Shown here one piece after another: positions 46,695 to 57,842 of a stretch of DNA of 64,000 nucleotides (within the stretch, counting starts at the first letter, position 1; every line of letters starts with the position of its first letter). The translations under genes and the position numbers were made by a program. A model generated the notes under the pieces. The model did not search any database, was not told the origin of the DNA, and saw only the letters and a list, made by a program, of their open reading frames with translations. The stretch is from Chara braunii (lineage: Eukaryota > Streptophyta > Charophyceae > Charales > Characeae). The stretch spans positions 199,132 to 263,131 of the forward strand of contig BFEA01000995.1 in the NCBI GenBank assembly GCA_003427395.1, written 5' to 3'.

Positions 46695-46885
46695 AGACTA
46701 GGGGGCCTAGCACTATTGGATACAGCGTTGGCTTTTCACCAAAGGCGTTCAGGGATCGAGATCGAGCGGCGACAACGTGGGAATATCAGGGTAGTGCGAA
46801 GGGACCGAGGGGTCGAGGGTCCGGCGAGGCATATCCCGCTTGGCTTTGCCGTCCTCGGCGTTCGATCGGTGGTGGCGTTTCCTAA
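46695..46885 (+). repeat. tRNA-derived SINE candidate, copy B
   Basis: TAGCACTATTGGATA (A-box-like), a TTGGCTTTTCACCAAAG stem-loop resembling a Glu-type anticodon arm, then GGGATCGAGATC (B-box-like). The body matches 37,190-37,255. It is not a functional tRNA: no acceptor stem closes. Confidence 0.55.
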
Positions 46886-47319
46886 ATAATTCATTTTAGT
46901 GTCGCATTTTTAGTGTTTTTTTTATACGACGGCGTGCCATTGACCGGGACAAGACGCCGGATCTAATGGTCGTCACGACGGTCGAGGGCCTTGAGCGAGC
47001 GCTAGCACAGTCAGGCAAGGTGGGGCAGCTACAGACGATGAAGTAGACGAGCGGAGCGGAGCGGACTGCAGGTTGGACACAGCGACGAAAAAGCGAAGGG
47101 AGGGAGGAATGGACCCGGACACGAATTTGCGCTAGATATATCCAACAAAGGGGGATCGGAGATGGCGACAGAGGTGAAGGGGATATGAGGGTTGAAATCG
47201 TCCATCTCGCCCGATCCTTAACGGATTCGAGCGGGGGAAGATGCGATTCCGGGGTTTTGGACCCGGGCAAGCTGCATGGTGCGGTTAGTTTTAGAGGAAA
47301 GTAAGTGGAATAGGAGGTA

Positions 47320-47804
47320 CAACAGAAAAATTCCCATGAGAAATGAAAGTTGAAAAACCATTCCATAAAAAAAACATCCTTCATATTTACAAATTATCAT
47401 TCCAATGTTTGTCCAACTCTAAAATTTTCAATTTCATTTGATAAGTTTCCGTCTAAATATGAGTTTTCTCTTCCAACTACATCTATTTGTTCAAGATGGA
47501 ATGAAAGTCTCGATGGTTTTATGAAATGTTTTAATTAGACTTTCATTCTACTACAACAAATATAGATTGGATTAACCTATTTATGATTGAAAATCCTTAC
47601 TTAGATGGCAGTTCAATTAAAATATTTCATGAACTCATCCAGACTTTCATTCCAGGGATACCCCATTCTTGGAAGGAAAGTTTTCAAGTAAGACGAAAAA
47701 TTTTAAAATTGGAATGATATTTTTAAAGATGGAATGAAAATTTAAAATTTAGAATGTAATTTTATTGTAGAATGATTATTTAATTTTGGAAATTTTTTCT
47801 ATTG
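47320..47804. mobile_element. 485-bp AT-rich MITE, copy B
   Basis: Inverted copy of 41,252-41,775, flanked by TA at 47,318-47,319 and 47,805-47,806. It starts CAACAGAAAAATTCCC and ends in a one-mismatch inverted repeat. Internal GGAATGA boxes are kept. Confidence 0.85.
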
Positions 47805-47806
47805 TA

Positions 47807-49690
47807 TGAGAGAAAGGGGTGCGCGGAGAGTGTTGAGAAGGAGGATAAGCGGGAATGAAGGCTAAGCTTATTCAACCGTTTTCGACAAACAAGGAGGTGA
47901 TCCCGAGGTTTTGGCCCCGGGCAAACAAGAATGCGAAGTTAGTTTTAAAAGAGAAACAATAGAAAGAGAGGTTGGTAAGAAAAAGTTGGCGCAGGGCTAT
48001 GGGGGAGTGAAGGAGAGGAAAGGTGGGGAAAAACGGATCTCGCCCATTTCTTAGCGAAAACGGGCGAAGGAGAACTTGAACCGGGGGCTTTTGGCCCTGA
48101 CGACTTCGATTTTGTAGTCAGGCTTAGTAGAGAGTTAGTGAGTTTAGAATTAGTAGGAAGTAGTGGTGCGGGAAGATGGGGACGTAGAAAGAAACAGGCA
48201 TGGTGTGAGAGAGGGAGATGCTTTGGGCCTGTTTCCGCGACAGAAACAGGTGGGTGAAAAACAGTTTCCGACGTTTTCGCCCATGACGAATTGAATGGCG
48301 AGGTCGGATTCCGAGTTGAGGGTGTGGATTCATTATTGTGTGAATCGTAGACTTCGCCTGGCAGGGGAAGACGGCCGAAAAACAACGATGCATGCTTCAT
48401 CATTTTAGTGAAAGATTTATATTCTTTCGGAAGCGCAAATGTCCGTATAAAAGAGGGAGAGAGAGCCTACCTCGAAAGGAGAAACGGGTGATGCGGGACG
48501 AACCGAGCGTCGAGATACGGTGTCAACCAGAGGGCGGGTCTTTGAGCGGGACGGTACATACTTACCTGGTAGGGGAAGTGCTCGTCTAAGTGAACAGAGG
48601 AGTGAGGAAGCAGCAATAGGATTGAAGGCCCGCCTGTCCGGCTAAAGAGCTGCTTGCCGAACCAAGCGAAGTAATTGCAGACGAGCAGCGGAGGGTAAAA
48701 GTCCGTTTACTAACTGACGCGCTGGTCGGTGCGTCGATCAGTCTGTCGTACAAGAGTGACAGGAGTCACGTACAAGAGTAACAGGAGTCAAGTAGCGAGG
48801 TGGGACTCTTGCCTGGTAAAGCGGCCGCTCAGTTCGGGATGCCTGTGTTGTTGGTAGGTGACGACGGATGTCTGTCCGAGTGACTCTCTAGCTTAGTGGG
48901 TGGTGGGAGCCAACGGTCTGCGGAGTTCAGTCGTGATGTGAGTTAGTCGGATGCTACCTTGCTCTGTGTTGGATGTGTGGGCGTACTCATCTGTACCCCG
49001 CTGCTGCCCTGCTGCCTGTGTCTCGCGTACTTCGCATAAGGACCTTTGCAGATTGATGTGCTCGTTGTATGGTGTGGCCGTGTTGTTGGTATCATTGCGC
49101 GGTTCGCTGTTTCGCAGCCGTGCTGTCCGTCCGCTGGCCGCGCCCTCCGTGTGCATCCTGTAAGTTAGTTGCCTAGTTGCGGGCGCCTCGTGCCCCGCCC
49201 AACAGTTGCCAGCCTGCTGGTCCGCTCGACCCTTAGCCTTCTGCAGTACTGTTGATGGTTTCTGCGCTGCGTCCCACGTGCATGGCGAGGATGATCGAAG
49301 AGTGTTAGGCATAGCAGCAGCGGGCCAGCTATAAGGTGTAGACACTGTAGTCAGCTGGTGTGATGCCATTACTGCAGCACGAGGAAAAGCTCGTTGGCGT
49401 GTTAAGCTTGCTGCAGCGCCATCACCACCCGCTACCCTTCTTATTAGCTTGTCCCAACGCGCTACAACTGTTAATGGTGGTTGTGATCGCCGCGCGCAGT
49501 GTGATGACGTACTTAAGACTGGTACCGTATGCTGCTACAACACCTTGTGGCTACACGCGAGTGCTATACATGCGATGTCTTGTTGATGTCCACGAAGTTA
49601 CCTGCGTTACGGGGGACAGTGTAACGACTACTGTTTTAGGGGGAGGTGCTGGGACTCAGAGAAGCGAGTAGGCTTGAGGAGGGAGGTATT
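47807..49690. other. Unassigned retroelement-like DNA
   Basis: The TTTTGG(A/C)CCCGGGCAA and GTTAGTTTTA blocks near 47,905-47,955 repeat those at about 47,255-47,295, on the other side of the MITE. No protein is recognisable in any frame. Confidence 0.4.
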
Positions 49691-50110
49691 GTTGTGAATT
49701 GGAGGACCGACAGAGAAGCCAACGACTGACAGTCTGGTTCCAATTGATCGAGTCGCTACGTTTTTGGCTATCATTGCGGGGCCCTCTGATGCTGGAAGAT
49801 AACAAGGCCCTCTCCAGAGAGTTGAGTTGTCCCTCTCTTGTATCTCGAGAGTCTAAAACCCCTCTCTCTGTCTAAGTCTAATCCTGTTCAGAGAGGAAGG
49901 CGATATGTGGGATTGCAACCCGTAGGACCGCAACAAGACTCTGTAGGGAGTCAGCCCACTGATTGCGGGAGCTCTGCCGGAACTAAGGAGGAGTTCTGGA
50001 GGCAGGGAGCTGAAACGTAAAGGTTTTGTTTTCCTTCTATAAACCCAGTTATAACCCACTATCTGTATTCTTGATTGTGTTTTGACTGAGTATACTGCAT
50101 GCACCCCTAC
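49691..50110 (+). mobile_element. LTR-like sequence upstream of the hairpin array
   Basis: It starts TGTTGTGAATTGGAGGACCG. Its 49,884-50,012 part is shared with the 41-kb fragment. The position just before a repetitive leader suggests a 5' LTR, but no primer-binding site or second LTR was found. Confidence 0.45.
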
Positions 50111-50294
50111 TTCGACTTTGGGTTTGATTTTCAGCGTATAAACCAGACTTAAATAAAGGAATGCATGTGCAATCTCGGTTTCAGTTTTTGTTGATTATAT
50201 GAAAGCAAATTGCAAAAAGAGATTGCATTTAGGGGAAGGTTGGGAGGAAGGCAATTTTGCATGAGGTTTGACTGGGACATTTAAGGCTGGGAAG

Positions 50295-51085
50295 TCCCCA
50301 TAAGTTTGGGGAGACCCGGTGCTGTGCTTAGTTTTGAATCGCTTGGAGAATCAGACATGTCCCATCAGTTTGGGTGGTCTGATTGCTCTGAATTGTGAGG
50401 GATATCTGTGGATGACTTTTAAGGAGCCAAGCATGTCCCATAAGTTTGGGTGGATTGGTTGCCTTGTTTACTTCGGGTTTCTTATGTTTCTTTTGGTTCT
50501 GAACGAGGAGGTCTGAGCATGTCCCATAAGTTTGGGTGACTCAGCCTCTTCCTGCTTTATTCCCGACGGAGCTTTGGCTAAGGATAAAGCATGTCCCATA
50601 AGTTTTGGTGGCCTTGGCCCCATGCCACGCACAAGTTGAATCAGAGAGAAACGAATCAGGCGGAGGACCAGATATGTCCCATAAGTTTGGGTGGTCTGGC
50701 CCAATGCCTCGCACATGTTGGAACCCAAAGATTATAACTTGGCTATACTCTATTACTATTTTACTTAAGAACAGGCTAGTCAGACAGGGTCCCATAAGTT
50801 TGGGTGGTCCGACTATAACCCTATCATGAACTGAAGAGAGTATAAACTAAGAGTAAACTGGTGGTAAGAAGGGGCAAGCTAGACCTCGAACGAAGTTGAT
50901 CGGTTCAGTCATATGTTACCTTATAAGACTAAGTCCAGATAATTATATAAAGTTGGGATACTTAAACAGTTCAAGGCGACTAGGGCAGCCTAGTCACATG
51001 TCCAAAAAAGAGAGAAGTAGTTGTGCCCTCTGTTTTGTGTATACTCGATGGCTAAGTTAGGCATGTCCCATAAGTTTGGGTGGCC
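50295..51085 (+). ncRNA. Array of eight hairpins with a conserved CCCA-taagtt-TGGG core
   Basis: Hairpins at 50,295-50,312; 50,349-50,384; 50,427-50,458; 50,513-50,544; about 50,580-50,616; 50,668-50,699; 50,778-50,814; and 51,060-51,085. Most read ATGTCCCATAAGTTTGGGTGG at the top. Below an atgt/tg internal loop the lower stems differ but still pair: AATCAGAC/GTCTGATT, CCAA/TTGG, CTGAG/CTCAG, CCAGA/TCTGG, AGTCAGAC/GTCCGACT (one mismatch), GGC/GCC. Such co-variation implies selection on a folded RNA or a DNA cruciform. No known RNA family comes to mind. It lies between an LTR-like sequence and unassigned DNA, so a leader of a retroelement is plausible. Confidence 0.7.
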
Positions 51086-51374
51086 TGGCTTTATGCCTTA
51101 TGAAAGCTAGGTAAAACGGGTCAAATCATTGAAAGACTACAAACTATTGTTTCATAAGGTTAACTCGGGCTGGTGAGAGTACTTACCTTTGTGGTTCGAC
51201 CTTGCCTGTGGCTGAGTGAAATCACTACTTAGTCTGAGTTTAGTTTGACAGGTAGTTGCTTTAGTTGCTCGCCACGTGCTAGAGCGATAGGAGTTAGTTA
51301 AATTTTTGTATTTTTCGAGCTAAATTTATTTTACTTAGGTCAATTTTCGCATTTTCTGGGATCATTTGTTATAC

Positions 51375-51700
51375 TTGGCTTTGTATAAATCTTGGCAAGC
51401 TACTTTCTTTACGGGAAGCGCTGCCGAAATCTCTGCAAATCCAAGGAGTTAGTCAAAATTTGACTTGTCAAAGTTCAACTGTCTAAAGTTTATATATGAC
51501 TAAGTAAAAATCTGGAAAGTCTCATTTTCTAAAGGAAGTCCTGCCTAAATTTTTGTTAATTCAGGGAGTTAGACAAAATTGGACTTTGGAAAGTAGAAGG
51601 CTATTTCTGTTTTCATATTCGGGCTGATATAAATTATGGAAAAACATTTTTCCTATGGGAAGTGCTGCCGAAATTTTCTTAGTTTAAAGGAAATATAATA
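51375..51700. repeat. Three imperfect ~120-bp tandem units
   Basis: Each unit carries TATAAAT(C/T)..GG, a GGGAAGCGCTGCCGAAAT-like box, and an AAGGAGTTAGTCAAAATT-like box. The three are diverged by roughly a fifth. They continue the repetitive leader after the hairpin array. Confidence 0.65.
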
Positions 51701-53480
51701 TATTTTGACAGGTGGCGATTCTGGCGATCCACCCTGAATAGGGGAGATTATGTCGTTAGTCTACCTTTGTTTCGGCACTTGTGTAGAGGTAGACTCAGAC
51801 CTAGTTAATTAGGAAGATCGTGATATGGGGATTACTCTCTATGGACTTATAGGTTTAGCTTGGGGATTGGTCTGTCTTGTGTTACAGGTCCTCTTGATTG
51901 ATTCCGATTCATGATCATTACTAGATTCAACTTGATCCTACGAGGATCACCTTCTGTTATCACTGATAACAGGTCGGTTGTCGATTCGTCGGTCTACGAT
52001 TCAACTCCAATCTACTCTTGTCACTCAACCGTGACCTAAAGGCTTTAGCCCTGTGGTTTGATCTGTTTCATTGCGTTTTTACCCGGACTTTATTGAATGG
52101 CCATTTAACAAAGATACTGAGTATTTTATTTGTTGGAAGGGTGCGTTAAGGTTGAGATTTGTATGGCTAAAGCAAAGGGTGTGACCGCCGATAATGATTG
52201 AAGTTGACCTCGTATAGTGCGTGGACTTTTGGTTGAACCTTTGATGTGATTGCATGTATGTTTGGTGATTCAGACTTTGGATTTGACTGCGTGCGCTCAC
52301 ATGCATATATATATATATATATGGCTGAGAGGAGTCCCACTGTGACTGTGAGAAGTGATCGTCCTATATTAATCACCTTTTATATATATGTAAATACATA
52401 TGTCTAGAGTGTTTTGTGCGGCCTACTGTGACCGCGCGTGAGGGTTAAAAAAGTTACGATTTCGAGAGATAGAGGACTTCCCCATTTGCTTTTTAGATAT
52501 TTTTTTTGTTGGACGTTGTAGTCCGAGGCAACCGTCAAAGTCAAACCCTTTGACTTCTTTGCAGACCCTAGATGATGGAGCTGGTCTCCGGGGCCATAAG
52601 AGACGATTCTCACCACAGGTATGAACATGTGTACCACCCACTCTCCGCACGGTGCAGAAGAGGGTGTGGTCCTCAACCTTGTCGAGAGATCAATCCCTCA
52701 AGGCGTGTGTCAGCCGACACTTGAGTGTCGAATGCGACCCTCGAGATTAACGAGGACTGCATGAGTATGAGTACTACATAGTACGCCAGCATTGCGATCG
52801 CTTGTGTACGCTTGCATTGCGAATGGATATGAGTCAGCCCTGCGTCCGCGCTGTTTTATACTAAGTCTCTCGCGCGACGCCTATCCGATTTCCGCATTGG
52901 AAAGTTATGGGACGACTACTAAGGGACTAGGAGTGATGTTGCGTTGTTTGTTCAGTGTCGTTCCATATAAGTATATGTACGAGTGTGTGAGTGTGTGTTT
53001 TTATAATTATGTTATTTATAGTGGTGTGCGCGTGGCGAATGAAATGCGTCGTACTCGACCAACGTCGAGTCGCACTTGGGGTTTCAGCCTCCCCTGTGTG
53101 TCGGTTCGCGTGCGGGTTCGATAGAGGCGTGAGACCGCGCGTACCCCCTATGCTATAGTGAACGAGAAACACCCTCGGCTGGTCCACCTCTGCGATTGCA
53201 ACTGATTAGCTTTCGTACTGTGGACTGGTAGCTCGGTGAGGATATGCCTACCGAAGGGAGGTGACAACTCCCGTAAGGTTGAGGTAAGTCGTGCCTCGCG
53301 TAGGCCTTATCCTGTCGTAGGGGCTCGCGAGAGGTATGGCTGGCATACTATGCCGGAGCAGCTTGCGGAAGCTCCATGTGTATATTTGCAACGAGGATTT
53401 GGTCCAACTCCTGCTTGACGAGGCCGGGAGGGTCCCGGGCTGCCCTGTGCGGTGCCGGACCGATGCGCTCGACACCGTTC
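51701..53480. other. Unassigned right part of the Helitron-splitting insertion
   Basis: Non-coding by eye. A (TA)n run lies at 52,302-52,321. The right border of the insertion is between about 53,460 and 53,495, where Helitron-like sequence resumes; no clear target duplication matches the left border. Confidence 0.4.
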
Positions 53481-53494
53481 TGTTATTGTAATGT

Positions 53495-55314
53495 CTAAGT
53501 TATATTCTCAGCAATTGTTTCGCTACCGGATGTTGGATAATAAAGGCAAAACCGATAGATGTTTTTTCCCGACTCTTGCAAGATACGGTCAAGATGAACT
53601 AAGATTAACGACTGCAAAATATTTGGCGGAATAATTTCATTGCTTGCAAGATGCTTAAAACTGTCACACATCTTATCCCAATGTTGTTCAAAGAAACGAG
53701 TCGGATCGTTCACTCGACCAAAGGTGAGAACCATAGCAAACACTTTACGAACTTCTTCAGGCATATAATAAGCTGCGGGTGTTTCAATGCATTGATCATA
53801 TGCATCATCTGTTTACAAAAGGGCAAATCGAAGACCCATGGATCGAAAAAAATCGTATTCGACTCCGTCCACCATACAAATTTCAGCAAAAGAGCGCACC
53901 TCACGAGAATGTTCATGGTTTAGCAACACGCGTAAATAAAATCGTTTACATTTCGTGATCCTCACGTTATCTGTTCGAAGGGACCACCGTGAAGATCCCG
54001 CTTTCTTCGATTCCACTTCCTGTGTTTGTTATCCCAGACATGAGTATTAACGATCTTTGCATACAAAGGAAGATCCTCTCTAGGAACATGTTGATTCAAA
54101 AAGTTGTGTTTCATTCATGCCGTCAGTTTCGTTTTCGGGGGCCCATGCGAAACAACGTCATGCTTAGTGTCAGGTTCGAATTACACTATTTGCATGTTTT
54201 TAATATGCACAGACAATCTTTCGACTGTGAGCCATTGTTCTACAAGGTCGAACTCAAATAGACGCCAGCATACCTCACATACACCTACAACACGAATATC
54301 TTGATACAATTTGACTTTATCGATAGACTCATTACCATCTTGTTCGCAAACCATAACACGATCACACCATTTGTACGCATACTTATACACATACTTGCAC
54401 GCCTTGATGTTAGCACAATATATCAACATTCAAGTGGTAATTAAACTTCATTAGCAAGTACGGGTTGTACGGGACCACACGGTGATTATCGTAAACGACA
54501 CTATTTTGAACAATCGTAAAACCACCGTCACTTGGTTTCCTTCTCCTATATTAAGGACATGTTTGTTCGTATTTGAATGTTGTTGTTGAAATGAAATCTT
54601 TCGGAAACCCTTTTGTGCATTCTCCGTTCTCCGTACACGAAGCGTCGTCTTTCTCCACACCACGAATCTTGTGCAACATGAACTTGACAATCCTTCCTTT
54701 CAATTCTCATTCCGGAGGAATCTCGACACTTACTACATTGTCAACAGTATTCGCACTCTGAAGTTTATCCTCCACATGCAAGATAACCAATATATGTGGG
54801 TGTGGTATACCTTTTTTTGAAACACCACGACATACAACATTCCACTCACCCTACCAAAAATCCGTTCGTTCTTTATCTCATCGATGAGTTGTGTAAGATA
54901 AATTTTGAACACTCTGGTGAAAATATCAGGTCTGTCGTTAGGACATTGACCTGACAACAAGGTTTGTTTGATCTTCGGCCAGTTAGTGTTGCACGTCATA
55001 GTGATGAAAAAATCCGGTTTTTCGAATCGCCTAAGGATTGCCATGTTGTCGTGATATCTTTCATTCATATATTGGGCCCTCCCAGTGAACGTTGACGGTA
55101 AAACCACTTTTGTCTCAACATCGTCATCACGTTGATTTTGTTTCACTGCATCTCGTAAATCCAGATAATACTCCAACCGCAATTCTTTTTGGTAGAATTT
55201 CACCCATTTGAAGCGGAGGGATTCAACTTTAGCGTATGCCATGTAACAAAACTCGTAGAAGAGACGTTGTGGGGCCAAATACCCAGACAAAAGTATTTGC
55301 TGGGGTTTTTTCAA
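53495..55314 (-). pseudogene. Helitron Rep (HUH) domain and linker, decayed
   Basis: The minus strand reads LFYEFCYMAYAKVESLRFKW, then LRDAVKQNQRDDD, VVLPSTFTGRAQYMNERY, KPDFFITMTCNTNWPKIKQ, DRPDIFTRVFKIYL and a VFQKKVYHTHIYWL segment; the last holds the HUH-like histidines (HTHI for HAHI). Further on come the FYLRVLLNHEHS block (about 53,940-53,900) and LVHLDRILQESGKNI (about 53,580). This is the Helitron_like_N nickase and linker that nick and rejoin DNA. Frameshifts and stops break it. The helicase continues at 46.26 kb. Confidence 0.88.
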
Positions 55315-55689
55315 TGTCGGACGCTGTCCGACTCTTTTGTTGGATTGAAGGACTTGGTGACATTAACGTTTGTCAAAAGTCTATTCAGACCTGACCTATA
55401 ACTGAGAGATTAGAAGTTTTCGAGTTTTAGTCCGGAGACTTGTGGCGTCCGAGTATAACGATAGTAGTTGGCGTGCGGGCGTGGAAGTGGTAGAGCTAGA
55501 CCTATTCTACCTAAAATAATGTCGCGCGACTGCTAAGCCGCGGGATTCAGGGCCTAAGTAGGCAAAAAAGAGGGATGAGCCGGGTATAGGGCCGTGGCGC
55601 GAGGGGAATGGGAATGGACTATTTTTCTGGGCCGCGGAGGTTGACATCGAGCCAGGGAGTTGATAGGCCGATGCCGAGATCATGCGGCC

Positions 55690-55850
55690 ATCCGACGGGG
55701 TAAGGCCTGCCGGCAGGGCCTGCAAGGCCACGGGCAGGCAGGGCCTGCAGGGCCACAGGCAGGTAGGCAGGGCCTGCAGGGCTGCAGGTAGGCAGGGCCT
55801 GCGAGGCCATAGGCAGGCGGGGCCTGCAAAGCCCCGGCATCGGGGATAAC
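55690..55850. repeat. GC-rich tandem repeat of GGCAGGGCCTGCAGGGC units
   Basis: Five or so units of about 30 bp built on GCAGGGCCTGCAGGGCC, each itself palindromic. A duplicated AACTCTTCTTATAGAAGAG hairpin follows at about 55,860-55,902. Confidence 0.8.
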
Positions 55851-55904
55851 GACTGGGCCAACTCTTCTTATAGAAGAGCGCAACTCTTCTTATAGAAGAG
55901 CTGC

Positions 55905-56020
55905 TCTTATCACTGTCGTGATAGGAGCTAGCCCAGTAGGTTACAACAAATGACTCATACCCAGCAGGTACCGGGATTGAATCTGACATACTGCGCCACT
56001 GGGCTAACTCCTTTTGGAGC
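55905..56020. repeat. SINE-like fragment, relative of 33,770
   Basis: GTGATAGGAGCTAGCCCAGT at the left and CACTGGGCTAACTCC at the right form an inverted repeat. On the minus strand TAGCCCAGTGGCGCAG and GATTCAATCCC resemble A and B boxes but lie only about 20 bases apart. The left half matches 33,805-33,850. Confidence 0.45.
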
Positions 56021-56159
56021 TGGCCACCTTTCTGTTGACGTGGTCAATTTCGACCGTCGATCACGAGGATCGCATGGCCAAGATCGACCGCGTGAAGATC
56101 AGTATGACCCTGCGCAAGGATAACACGGATAAATCGAGAAATGGTCAAAAAAAAAAAAA

Positions 56160-56275
56160 AAAAAAAAAGGTTTAAAATGTTTTCGCCAAATCCTTCGGGA
56201 TTCGAACTCGCGTCTGCATGTCATAAGGTCGTGGCTGAAAAGCCACGTGAGTTGATATATCCGTCGGCCCAGGCC
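56160..56275 (-). repeat. tRNA-like pol III element (Leu/Ser-like long variable arm)
   Basis: On the minus strand a CGTGGCTTTTCAGCCACG anticodon-arm-like stem-loop and a GAGTTCGAATCCC B box are followed, about 35 bases on, by a T run of more than 20, a pol III terminator. The acceptor arms do not pair well, so I take it as a tRNA-derived SINE or pseudogene rather than a tRNA gene. Confidence 0.5.
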
Positions 56276-56349
56276 AACGGAAAAAGGTAAAAAAAAAAAA
56301 AAAAAACTTAAAACACTAAAACTAAAGCGCCATATGGTGCATACAGAAG

Positions 56350-56850
56350 TGACTGGGGACTATAAGTCCCCAGAAAGGGAGCAGGTGCCCGTGATAACGG
56401 GCAACTGTTCGTCAAAAAAGTGAGTTCTTTTAGATTTTTTTTTCAATATAGATCTCGTTTAGATTTCTTATTAGAGTTTTCTTTCTAAATTTTGGTTAGA
56501 TTATTTTTCTTTCTCTTCTGTTCTTTTGGTATCTGATGACTCGATTGAGCACCCATTAGTTTCGAACGAACGAGGTGGAAAAAAAAAAAAAAAGCTTGAC
56601 TGTGCTAGACTGTTTCGTCGGATTTCCACCGACTCATCAGGACGCTGAGCCTCGACAACCCATTATAGGATGGGCAAAATTGAATGAATATGCGGCAGAA
56701 ACGCGACCACGTTCCGGGCGTGGGTTTTGGGACCTTGTACTTGAGTTATGAGAGACCCTCTGCTCACGTTTGGGTGGATAGGAGTGACAGGGACTTAAAG
56801 TCCCCAGAAGTTGTAGCAGGCGCCCATTTTCACGGGCAGCCTCACAGGTA
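56350..56850. repeat. Direct repeats bracketing the hammerhead ribozyme
   Basis: About 60 bp with GTGAC(T/A)GGGGACT..AAGTCCCC and a GCCC....GGGC hairpin occur at 56,349-56,412 and again at 56,784-56,850, same orientation, about 435 bp apart. Each contains two small hairpins. The ribozyme lies between them. Confidence 0.65.
56606..56662 (-). ncRNA. Type III hammerhead ribozyme
   Basis: On the minus strand: stem III 5' arm TGGGTTG, cleavage site GTC (56,656-56,654), stem I GAGGC-TCA-GCGTC with one G-G mismatch, core CTGATGA (56,640-56,634), stem II GTCGG-TGGAAAT-CCGAC, GAAA (56,616-56,613), stem III 3' arm CAGTCT pairing through G-U wobbles. All core residues known to be needed are intact. Self-cleavage is predicted after C17 at 56,654. 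Hammerheads of this type occur in plant retrozymes, which are small non-autonomous retroelements. Confidence 0.8.
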
Positions 56851-56862
56851 CGTTGACGTTTC

Positions 56863-57842
56863 ATTTTTTTCTTGTTGTTTTTCTGTTTTCTTTTGTTTTT
56901 TTGTTGTATTTTTTATTTTTATTTTTTTTATTCGGCCTTCCACTGGCTGTGGCGGCCGAGCACTCGTAGCGACTTAGCTTTTGATCCTTTGATGTCAGCT
57001 CCTCCATTGAAGGAGGAAGCTTGAACCTGGCGCTGTGGATGGTCGGGTGCCGGCATGTGCTGCAGTAGGGGGGAGACCCCTCTGAGCTTGACTGTAGTCC
57101 GACACTGCGAAATGACTAGGTGAAAAGAGGCAACTCGTTTTGAAAACCGAGCTGCCCCTTTCAAAGAGAAAAAAAAAAGAGAAAAAATGGGGGGAGGACT
57201 AGTAACGACCATGTACGTGGCCGCAGGGGCGGAGTAGATACAGAAGGGGAGAAGAGAAGAAAGAAAAAGGAAGGAAGAAGAAGAGATGAAAAAAAAAAGG
57301 AGACATCAGGAATTTGATTGCGGCGCCGAACCAGATGCAAGGAAAGCATCTGGGCCGGAAGTTGGAATAGACTGTTGAGTTTCACAATCTGCTCAGAGTG
57401 GCCGGATATAGCCACTTTGGGGCTGCGCCTGGCCGAGGGTGGCGGCCGGGTGCATTGCCAAAGCTTGGGGCTTGATGTTCCCAGTGGAACATCAAGATTC
57501 CCAGCCCTAGATCGAAGTTCAGATCGAGGGTCAGGCTCAACCTCGTTTTTTTTGGCTGAGCCTCAAGTGGCCGACCACCACTTCTGCCTAGCTATAAAAG
57601 CAGGGCTGACCAACAACATCCTCACTCAGTTGAGGTGCTGCCCACATTACGACTGAATGTGGAGTGGAGAGCAGCATTATGCTGCTGAAGTGTTGAGAGG
57701 CAGTGAGTGAGAGGTGAAGTAAAGTGGAGGACTGCAGTGAGCGCGGGCGTGGAGGCTGCCATAGCCACCACTTCTTTTGGTGAAGTGAAAGGAAGGTGCT
57801 GCTTGCACAACGCCACGGCAGTTGCTATTTTTGTTGCGGTGC
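56863..57842. other. No supported gene
   Basis: T-rich and purine-rich tracts and short frames. A hairpin-like GTTCCCAGTGGAACATCAAG block lies near 57,476. Nothing recognisable. Confidence 0.4.

Noticed and set aside
56180-56270. Functional tRNA-Leu or tRNA-Ser gene
   Set aside because: The B box and terminator are good, but the acceptor stem does not pair and the anticodon loop size is wrong.
56533-56575. Plus-strand CTGATGACTCGATTGAG as a second hammerhead facing the minus-strand one
   Set aside because: It has the CTGATGA box and a possible stem, but no GAAA follows the stem and no cleavage site can be placed.
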